A stretch of DNA of 7,765 nucleotides from Euryarchaeota archaeon TMED117 (GTDB taxonomy: Archaea; Thermoplasmatota; Poseidoniia; Poseidoniales; Poseidoniaceae), in contig NHFS02000045.1 in NCBI GenBank assembly GCA_002171315.2, positions 1 to 7,765 on the forward strand, in the 5' to 3' direction. The notes under the pieces were generated by a model that made no database searches, was not told the DNA's origin, and worked only from the letters and a program-made list of their open reading frames with translations. This document shows positions 1-4,565 of the stretch, one piece after another. Made by a program: the position numbers and the translations under genes. Numbering within the stretch: position 1 is the stretch's first letter; each line of letters starts with the position of its first letter.

Positions 1-81
1 TGGGACTATTTCTGTGCCTTCGAAAAGAGGTAGGATAAGCGTTCCGTCGATGTTGTGGCTTGAACTGACATTAATTTTCAT
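1..81 (-). CDS. N-terminal fragment of a gene cut by the window edge; possibly M17 leucyl aminopeptidase
   Basis: Reading the minus strand from an ATG at 79-81 gives 27 uninterrupted codons up to the window edge, beginning MKINVSSSHNIDGTLILPLF. The pattern of a short beta strand, a polar turn with D-G, then a hydrophobic strand ending in L-F-E-G is what the N-terminal domain of M17 leucyl aminopeptidases looks like in related archaea as I remember them, but 27 residues are too few to be sure. A weak GGTGA Shine-Dalgarno-like element sits 4 nt before the ATG. The gene follows the M14 carboxypeptidase on the same strand after 72 nt, so co-transcription is plausible and a second peptidase would fit. 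The gap holds a T-rich stretch (TTTGTTTTTGG on the minus strand) just after the M14 stop, which could reduce read-through. That this is a real gene start is fairly likely; the family call is tentative. Confidence 0.6.
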   Translation of the reverse strand, partial: MKINVSSSHNIDGTLILPLFEGTEIVP

Positions 82-153
82 GGTTTCACCGATTACTGCG
101 AAGTACTTGGAGCACTTGAAACCTTGCGCCCAACTATTAGCCAAAAACAAAGT

Positions 154-1521
154 TCAGTCTTCATCCTGTTCATCTTTCCTGAACAGAGAAACAACAGCCA
201 AGCAACCGATAATGGTGATTGGATTGAACAGCCCATAGCCGATAAGGAGATTGGAATCTTCGTTGTTCGTCGACACGATTGCTTCTACTTCAATCGGTTC
301 CGAGACCCAGCGTGCTGAGTCGATGACACGAATCTGATAGTACAATTGCCACGATCCGCCATCTTCCATCGAGAGATTGCTTGAATCAATTTCAACCAGA
401 GAGGAATTCGTTGCATTTACTGAGAAGGAAGAAGAGGCCCATGTAACATCGCCAGTAGAACTGAGATATTGCAAGGTTGCATTAGAGGTGGATGCTTGTC
501 CTTGATTGCCGACATCGAGAGTGAGGCTATCACCAGCAATATCGATTGAACGAACATCCAAACGGGCTCTCCAGTACCACACGTTTTCGATAAGATATCT
601 CATAACGTCCATTTCTTCACCCAATCGGTCATTGAGATTTTCAAACGAACCAGGAACAAATTGCTCATCGTCTGTTTCGAAGGTGAATGTAGGGTAGCCC
701 ATTACTCCGTATCCGTAATCTCTACTCGTTCCACAATTTGGATACAATCCTTGATTTGCGTTTTGAATGGGTATGCTGGAGATGTTGTCTTGAACATCAT
801 CTCTGATCTGATGGTACAGTTCCCAATCAGAGGGTTGTTCAGGCCACTTGCCCCAAGGGTAGAGCATAATCCAAACCCCTGTATGCATTGTAACGTACAA
901 GTCAGCATCAGGAACAACCGTATTCATGTAATTCGAGTTCGCAGCAGTTTCTGCTTCACTAAATGCGCTACTGCCTGGTTGAGTTGTTGGGCAGGTATTC
1001 CAATAATGATCATAGTTTCTATTCAAGTCGACTTGGTTAATGTTCCATCGAGTATCGAAATCATTGCCATCAGGATTCAACATAATCAGGATGTGAAGTT
1101 CAGTGTTCTGAAGTACATCGATCGCTTCTTGATTTCCTTCTGCCCATCCGTTGATGTACCATTTTGCAGACAGGTATGCGAGTGCAGTACCGAGATATTC
1201 GTTGCCGTGGTGACCGCCATCGATGTAGACGATCTCTTTGATGTCTCCATTCGGTTTGGTCTCATTCGACCAATCAGAAAGTCGTACAACCCACAGAGAT
1301 TTACCAAGTTCAGATTCGCCAACGCTGGTAACATCAACAATTTCTGGATATTCATCAGCCCAGTCATTAACATCGAGTGTTAATGCAGCCCAAGTCAAGT
1401 GAACATGGCTGTCTATTGGGTCTCCTGGCCACTCTTCCTGTTCAGTTGAATCGGATTGAGCGCTCGTTATTGGTATGCTTGCGAGGAACATGCACAGGAC
1501 TAAACCTACAGCGACTCGCAT
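154..1521 (-). CDS. Secreted, membrane-anchored M14 zinc carboxypeptidase
   Basis: A 455-residue metallo-carboxypeptidase of peptidase family M14, predicted to remove C-terminal residues from peptides outside the cell. Residues 1-21 form a signal peptide ending ITSA-Q. The catalytic domain covers about 38-315. The zinc motif HxxE is H105-G-N-E108 within GGHHGNEY, the substrate carboxylate-binding pair is N167-R168 in VDLNRNY, the third zinc ligand is H213 in TMHTG, and the general base is E282 in TFTFETD. All expected catalytic positions are present, so the enzyme should be active. Residues about 320-415 form a beta-rich, CARDB-like module, followed by a hydrophobic segment at about 424-447 and a charged tail RKDEQDED, so the protein is probably tethered by its C-terminus with the peptidase domain outside. 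There are several N-X-S/T sequons in the ectodomain. The ATG at 1521 is chosen because it gives the complete signal peptide. The gene lies 45 nt after the small hypothetical gene on the same strand, probably in one operon. Exact substrate preference cannot be read from the sequence. Confidence 0.93.
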   Translation of the reverse strand: MRVAVGLVLCMFLASIPITSAQSDSTEQEEWPGDPIDSHVHLTWAALTLDVNDWADEYPEIVDVTSVGESELGKSLWVVRLSDWSNETKPNGDIKEIVYIDGGHHGNEYLGTALAYLSAKWYINGWAEGNQEAIDVLQNTELHILIMLNPDGNDFDTRWNINQVDLNRNYDHYWNTCPTTQPGSSAFSEAETAANSNYMNTVVPDADLYVTMHTGVWIMLYPWGKWPEQPSDWELYHQIRDDVQDNISSIPIQNANQGLYPNCGTSRDYGYGVMGYPTFTFETDDEQFVPGSFENLNDRLGEEMDVMRYLIENVWYWRARLDVRSIDIAGDSLTLDVGNQGQASTSNATLQYLSSTGDVTWASSSFSVNATNSSLVEIDSSNLSMEDGGSWQLYYQIRVIDSARWVSEPIEVEAIVSTNNEDSNLLIGYGLFNPITIIGCLAVVSLFRKDEQDED

Positions 1522-1538
1522 GGGTTGACCAACAACCC
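1522..1538 (-). promoter_or_regulatory. Perfect 6-bp hairpin directly against the M14 start codon
   Basis: On the minus strand GGGTTG, a 5-nt loop TTGGT, then CAACCC is followed immediately by the ATG of the carboxypeptidase gene. The only purine-rich Shine-Dalgarno candidate, AGAGGGG (minus strand 1542-1536), lies 14 nt from the ATG, and its GGG forms part of the stem. The dyad is seen directly; a role in limiting translation, or in bringing a distant ribosome binding site close to the start, is inference. Confidence 0.4.
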
Positions 1539-1566
1539 CTCTGCCAAAAACGCTTTGATTGTGCCT

Positions 1567-1986
1567 TCACCAATCGCTTGTGAAAGCGTTCGGGTTTGCA
1601 ACTTTTTCAGATTCTCTGGTCCAAATCGATTGACCATCGTTTCCGTAGATGTCAGAAAATGGATCAATTTCTTCTGGTTGGCGTTGCCTTTGCATGTAGG
1701 ATTCCATACGCTCTTTGAGGTCTGGCTTGAATTTCCAATAGTGAATTCTCCACTCTCTTCCATCCCAGAGCGTTGTCTCTTCAGATTCCGTTGTTAGCAA
1801 ATCATAATCTTGGAACATGTAAAACAAGTTACGGTCTGTAGGTTCCAGCGCATTATCGATAATTCGGTTGTAGAATCCAAAGAATCCTAGTGCGTGTTCT
1901 GCCATTCCGGCAGCAACTTCAGCATCCATCTCTGTATCGATATGCTGTTGTATTGCTTGTGTCAGTGATTGTAGTGTCATTCCCAT
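1567..1986 (-). CDS. Conserved small archaeal protein, winged-helix-like (DUF6015-like)
   Basis: A hypothetical protein of 139 residues from the ATG at 1986. Residues 4-60 are mainly helical (TLQSLTQAIQ, then an A/E/H-rich helix and GFFGFYNRIIDNALEPTDRN), followed by a hydrophobic stretch FYMFQDYDLL and a beta hairpin EETTLWDGREWRIHYWKF at about 69-86, which resembles the wing of a winged-helix domain. The NRIIDNxLEPxDRxxFYM and ETTLxDGREWRIHYW motifs match what I recall of DUF6015 proteins in Thermoplasmata-type archaea; function unknown. The C-terminal 50 residues are polar and probably disordered. An in-frame ATG at 2010 would add MSGEGEKT, but those codons consist largely of the GGGGAGGGGGAG run that serves as a ribosome binding site for the ATG at 1986, so the shorter form is preferred. 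It appears to be the first gene of the leftward unit with the M14 peptidase. Role as a transcriptional regulator is possible but unproven. Confidence 0.78.
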   Translation of the reverse strand: MGMTLQSLTQAIQQHIDTEMDAEVAAGMAEHALGFFGFYNRIIDNALEPTDRNLFYMFQDYDLLTTESEETTLWDGREWRIHYWKFKPDLKERMESYMQRQRQPEEIDPFSDIYGNDGQSIWTRESEKVANPNAFTSDW

Positions 1987-1992
1987 CGTTTT

Positions 1993-2004
1993 CTCCCCCT
2001 CCCC
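1993..2004 (-). promoter_or_regulatory. Strong Shine-Dalgarno run that decides the start of the small hypothetical gene
   Basis: The minus strand reads GGGGAGGGGGAG here; its GGAGG core (2002-1998) ends 11 nt before the ATG at 1986. It lies within the first codons if translation starts at the ATG at 2010, which argues for the shorter protein. A leaderless transcript starting at 2010 cannot be excluded (see the TATA entry). Confidence 0.6.
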
Positions 2005-2019
2005 GGACATTACTGTCCG
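2004..2019. promoter_or_regulatory. Candidate operator: CGGACA-TTAC-TGTCCG dyad
   Basis: A perfect 6-bp inverted repeat with a 4-bp spacer lies where the leftward transcript should start. The half-site CGGAC recurs in the same orientation at 2044-2048, inside a second dyad GTCC-CC-GGAC (2039-2048), and the 8-mer CCCCGGAC occurs at both 2001-2008 and 2041-2048. The two copies flank the TATA-like element at 2031-2037. The arrangement is seen directly; binding by a transcription factor is inferred. Confidence 0.4.
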
Positions 2020-2030
2020 AGAACACTATT

Positions 2031-2037
2031 GTATATT
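2031..2037 (-). promoter_or_regulatory. TATA-like box for the leftward gene
   Basis: The minus strand reads CAATATACAAT around this point. With the usual archaeal spacing of about 26 bp from box centre to start site, transcription would begin near 2008-2010, giving either a leaderless mRNA from the ATG at 2010 or a 24-nt leader for the ATG at 1986. The element is nearly symmetrical (plus strand TGTATATTG) and could also drive rightward transcription from about 2061. Confidence 0.45.
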
Positions 2038-2048
2038 GGTCCCCGGAC

Positions 2049-2056
2049 TATATTAA
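2049..2056 (+). promoter_or_regulatory. TATA-like box for the polyamine operon
   Basis: TATATTAA follows the second CCCCGGAC copy directly. Expected start site about 2076-2080, which leaves a leader of about 75 nt before speB. If the other TATA element at 2031-2037 is used in this direction, the leader would be about 92 nt and would include the mini-ORF at 2074. Which of the two is used cannot be decided from sequence alone. Confidence 0.4.
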
Positions 2057-2073
2057 CACATCGCCACTTTTTC

Positions 2074-2103
2074 ATGAAAACGGGTATCCTGACGGTTTTT
2101 TGA
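2074..2103 (+). other. 9-codon mini-ORF (MKTGILTVF) overlapping a hairpin and T6 tract in the speB leader
   Basis: ATG at 2074 opens nine codons and ends in TGA at 2101-2103, 49 nt before speB. The same bases contain a weak stem: AAAAC at 2077-2081 can pair with GTTTT at 2095-2099, with a short inner CGGG/CCTG stem, and T6 (2096-2101) follows. The ATG sits in a 12-bp palindrome TTTTCATGAAAA (2069-2080). It looks like a small leader-peptide or attenuator arrangement. Short ORFs arise easily by chance and no ribosome binding site precedes this one, so the reading is tentative. Confidence 0.25.
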
Positions 2104-2152
2104 GCAGAATTTTGAAGAAGTCTCAAGAACAGGAAACAGCGCGTTTGACATA

Positions 2153-3160
2153 ATGGAACCTTCCGACAGCCACACTTTTTTGGGGCTCGCGCCCATAGAA
2201 AAGGATGTTGATGTCGTTGTCCTTTCGCTCCCATACGAATTAACCACATCCTACGGGACTGGAACTTCGCAAGGCCCAAATGCCTGCATAGAAGCATCGG
2301 GACAGGTAGAATTGTTTGATGTGGATTTGAATGAGGATCTACCAGCGGGTCTTGCAATACACACTGCAAAGGCTTGGGATGGAGAAGAACCAACCTTACT
2401 CCACCAGCTCGATTCCATGGTTGGCTATCTCAATCCATGGTTCGAGGGCGATTGTTTCCCACTCACTCTCGGAGGGGAACACGGCATTCTTCCTCCTCTC
2501 ATGGAAGCACTACGAAATCATCCAAGAGTCCACGAAGACTTGTCGAATCTTACAGTTGTTCAAATCGATGCTCACGGTGATTTACGATCTGAACTTGATG
2601 AAGAACCCTATTCACACGCTTGTGCAGCAGCACGAGCACTTGATGCTGGAGTTGGTCAATTGATGCAAGTCGGGATACGTGCCTTTAGCAAAGAAGAGCA
2701 TGAAAGGATGCTTTCAGATGATCGTATCACTACCTTCTTTGCGCAAAATACCCAATCGCCATTCCAAGGCACAGAGCATTGGCAGGCTTGGCTCGATCTT
2801 TTGCACACGGTCGAAGGACCAGTTCACCTTACCGTTGATATCGACGGATTGGATGGTTCGCTTGTTCCTGCGACTGGTACTCCTGTGCCAGGTGGCCTGA
2901 CCTTTTGGCAAGTACAACAAACAATTCAAGCCCTTTTTGATGCACCAAAGGCTGTGGTCGTTAGTGCTGATGTCAATGAAATAGTCCCGCAAAAGGATAC
3001 CCCATTGACTCAATTCACAGCCGCTATGATCGCAACAAAAATAGTCGCAAGCCATGCAAAGGCTCGTAGAAATGGACGTTGGAATCTGTTAGGAGAAACC
3101 AAAGGAACAGTTCGTCCTACTTCGATGCCAACAATTTTCAGAAATTCAATCAAGGAGTGA
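2153..3160 (+). CDS. speB: Agmatinase / ureohydrolase family (SpeB)
   Basis: A 335-residue manganese ureohydrolase that most likely splits agmatine into putrescine and urea in the cytoplasm, the usual archaeal route to putrescine. The metal-binding motifs are in the family order: GGEHG with H110, DAHGDLR with D139, H141 and D143, and VDIDGLD with D229 and D231. YSHAC at 153-157 and the substrate-loop segment VPATGTPVPGG (238-248) also match the agmatinase branch, and SADVNEIVP (271-279) stands where the family has its EVNP-type strand. Length is close to the usual 290-330. ATG 2153 is the only usable start: an in-frame stop lies at 2090-2092 and no ATG, GTG or TTG codon occurs in between. It has no well-placed Shine-Dalgarno (AGGAAA is about 16 nt away). 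It leads the speB-speD-dys operon and ends 4 nt before speD. Guanidinobutyrase or another ureohydrolase activity is possible, but the neighbours favour agmatine. Confidence 0.92.
   Translation: MEPSDSHTFLGLAPIEKDVDVVVLSLPYELTTSYGTGTSQGPNACIEASGQVELFDVDLNEDLPAGLAIHTAKAWDGEEPTLLHQLDSMVGYLNPWFEGDCFPLTLGGEHGILPPLMEALRNHPRVHEDLSNLTVVQIDAHGDLRSELDEEPYSHACAAARALDAGVGQLMQVGIRAFSKEEHERMLSDDRITTFFAQNTQSPFQGTEHWQAWLDLLHTVEGPVHLTVDIDGLDGSLVPATGTPVPGGLTFWQVQQTIQALFDAPKAVVVSADVNEIVPQKDTPLTQFTAAMIATKIVASHAKARRNGRWNLLGETKGTVRPTSMPTIFRNSIKE
3154..3157 (+). promoter_or_regulatory. Shine-Dalgarno for the TTG start of speD
   Basis: GGAG within AAGGAGTGA forms the last sense codons of speB and ends 7 nt before TTG 3165, supporting that non-ATG start and translational coupling. 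A T6 run (3161-3166) fills the gap between the two genes and runs into the TTG. Confidence 0.7.
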
Positions 3161-3164
3161 TTTT

Positions 3165-3551
3165 TTGTCGACAGATGCTCACGGTCAACACATCTTTCTT
3201 GACTACAATGGATTCTTTCCCAAAGACCATCAGGATGGTAACTGGGTCCTCCAACTTCTTCAGCAGGTCGTATCAAGAAGCAGTGCAAAAGAAGTTCATG
3301 CTCACGTTGAAGTATTCGATGGCATTACATCACCACCAGGGTTTGCAGCTGTTGTACTCTTGGACGAAAGCCATCTAACAGCCCATTGTTACAGTGAACT
3401 TGGTTGGCTTGCAATTGATGCATTTACCTGTGGTGGAACCGATCCGAGTGAGATGATCACGGATTTGAAAGAGGTTCTCGACTCAGAAATACCTAATCTT
3501 GTCCTTATGCAGGAACAGAAGGTCAATCGTTTCCTTCATCCGGAGGTTTGA
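3165..3551 (+). CDS. speD: S-adenosylmethionine decarboxylase family proenzyme, pyruvoyl-dependent (SpeD)
   Basis: A 128-residue class 1B SpeD homologue, the usual size for the prokaryotic proenzyme. It would cleave itself and form a pyruvoyl cofactor, then decarboxylate S-adenosylmethionine to supply aminopropyl groups for spermidine. The N-terminal motif GQHIFLDYNGF (7-17) matches the family's G-x-H...D pattern. The self-cleavage site is E68-S69 in LDESHLTAH; H74 is the processing histidine and C89 in DAFTCGG the catalytic cysteine. The spacing S-5-H-15-C equals that of the Thermotoga enzyme (S63, H68, C83). No ATG gives the N-terminal motif, so the TTG start with a GGAG site 7 nt upstream is used. 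It is located between speB and dys with almost no spacing. Some SpeD homologues, for example in Crenarchaeota, decarboxylate arginine instead; with an agmatinase next door and no other decarboxylase in view, that alternative is real and cannot be settled here. Confidence 0.9.
   Translation: MSTDAHGQHIFLDYNGFFPKDHQDGNWVLQLLQQVVSRSSAKEVHAHVEVFDGITSPPGFAAVVLLDESHLTAHCYSELGWLAIDAFTCGGTDPSEMITDLKEVLDSEIPNLVLMQEQKVNRFLHPEV
3542..3546 (+). promoter_or_regulatory. Shine-Dalgarno that fixes the dys start at ATG 3554
   Basis: A full GGAGG is made by the penultimate speD codons (CCG GAG GTT TGA) and ends 7 nt before ATG 3554. An in-frame TTG at 3548 lies only 1 nt after it and is therefore unlikely to be the start. 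The layout predicts coupled translation of speD and dys. Confidence 0.75.
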
Positions 3552-3553
3552 AA

Positions 3554-4510
3554 ATGTCGATGTCTTCTTTTATTGATCATTATTTTCAACATTTCAATGC
3601 TGGTCAATTGAAGCAAATGGCAGTTTCTTTGAAACAACACATCGACAATGGTGGGAAATTGTTCATCACCCTTGCAGGGGCTATGAGCACAGCAGGTATT
3701 GGCCAAGTATTGGCCCCATTGATTCGAAAAGGATACGTTGCTGGAATTTCATGCACAGGCGCAAACTTGGAGGAAGATGTTTTCAGAATGGTCGCTTTGC
3801 CACATTATGAACAAATCAAAGACTGGAGAAACCTTTCACTTGAAGATGAAAAAGCGCTACTGGATAAAAAAATGAATCGAGTAACAGATGTCTGTATTCC
3901 AGAGGATGTCGCTATTCGTTCCATTGAACAACATCTCATGAAGCGATGGTCGAGTGCTTCAACCCATCAAGAACGCCATTTACCCCATGCGTACTTTTAC
4001 GATCTTTTACGTTCACCTGATCTCGATGCTTCAATTCAAGGAGACAAAACAGCATCTTGGCTCTTAGCAGCAGCAGAGGTCGATTTACCGCTTTTTGTAC
4101 CTGGATGGGAAGATTCCACAATAGGAAACATCTTCGCTGCACGTTGTCTTGAAGAAGCAATTTCTGCGGATTGCGTACTCTCTGGAATCCATTACATGAT
4201 GGAGTTAGCACCGTGGTATGAGCATCAAGAAGTCTCTTTGGCCTTTCTTCAAATCGGTGGTGGTATCGCTGGTGATTTCCCGATATGTGTTGTACCACTT
4301 CTTAATCAAGATATGAAAAAGGATGTACCTCTGTGGTCATGGTTTGGTCAAATTAGCGAATCAACACCATCGTATGGTGGCTATTCGGGGGCGCCTCCAA
4401 ATGAAAAAATCACGTGGGGTAAGATCGATGTCGATACGCCTACATTTGTCGTTGAAAGCGATGCAACCATCGTGACTCCGCTGCTGTTTGCATACCTTCT
4501 TGACCTTTGA
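3554..4510 (+). CDS. dys: Deoxyhypusine synthase family protein, bacterial DHS-like type
   Basis: A 318-residue NAD-dependent enzyme of the deoxyhypusine synthase fold. The family moves the aminobutyl group of spermidine to a lysine of eIF5A, or to putrescine to make homospermidine in some members. Motifs: LAGAMSTAG (40-48) in the NAD region, SCTGANLEED (66-75), VPGWEDSTIGNIF (182-194) with D187, GGG 235-237, and NEKITWGKI (283-291). E284, W288 and K290 correspond to human E323, W327 and K329, so the imine-forming lysine is present. However, the stretch after GGG is IAGDFPICVV where human has VVKHHIANAN, so the catalytic His288 position has no histidine. The sequences MNRVTDVCIPED, GGGIAGDFPICVVP and ESDATIVTPL are what I recall of bacterial DHS-like proteins rather than the main archaeal form. 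The start is set by GGAGG 7 nt upstream. Third gene of the polyamine operon. Fold is certain; eIF5A modification versus homospermidine or another reaction is open. Confidence 0.9.
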   Translation: MSMSSFIDHYFQHFNAGQLKQMAVSLKQHIDNGGKLFITLAGAMSTAGIGQVLAPLIRKGYVAGISCTGANLEEDVFRMVALPHYEQIKDWRNLSLEDEKALLDKKMNRVTDVCIPEDVAIRSIEQHLMKRWSSASTHQERHLPHAYFYDLLRSPDLDASIQGDKTASWLLAAAEVDLPLFVPGWEDSTIGNIFAARCLEEAISADCVLSGIHYMMELAPWYEHQEVSLAFLQIGGGIAGDFPICVVPLLNQDMKKDVPLWSWFGQISESTPSYGGYSGAPPNEKITWGKIDVDTPTFVVESDATIVTPLLFAYLLDL

Positions 4511-4556
4511 AATCGAGAAGCAAAAGAGCAACACACTTAGAGAGGAGTGTATGCAT

Positions 4557-4561
4557 GAGGT
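4557..4561 (+). promoter_or_regulatory. Shine-Dalgarno candidate for the surface-protein gene
   Basis: GAGGT ends 4 nt before ATG 4566, which begins a typical signal peptide. A second purine run, AGAGGAG (4541-4547), ends 3 nt before the in-frame ATG 4551, which would add MHEVH. Both starts keep the signal peptide; 4566 is preferred because its N-region is short and positively charged. Confidence 0.45.
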
Positions 4562-4565
4562 ACAC

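Noticed and set aside
137..153. T-rich stretch after the M14 stop as a terminator
   Set aside because: The minus strand has only TTTGTTTTT with no stem, and the next gene on that strand follows after 72 nt, so evidence for a terminator is too thin to list.
661..1383. Long open frame of 240 codons on the plus strand, antisense to the M14 gene
   Set aside because: It lies wholly opposite a gene with all catalytic motifs, its translation is cysteine- and isoleucine-rich with no recognisable domain, and it has no ribosome binding site. It is a by-product of codon bias on the other strand.
2010..2393. Open frame of 127 codons on the minus strand across the start of speB
   Set aside because: It overlaps the divergent promoter and the conserved N-terminus of the agmatinase, and its translation looks like frame noise rich in Cys, Arg and Pro.
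3548..3553. TTG at 3548 as the dys start
   Set aside because: It overlaps the speD stop and is only 1 nt from the GGAGG site, whereas ATG 3554 is at ideal spacing.
3936..4298. Open frame of 120 codons on the minus strand inside dys
   Set aside because: It is antisense to highly conserved DHS-family motifs and has no features of a protein family.
4488..4565. Upstream starts (ATG 4488 or 4551) for the surface protein
   Set aside because: The start at 4488 would overlap dys and place 26 polar residues before the signal peptide. The one at 4551 has only a 3-nt spacer from its purine run; it remains a minor alternative.
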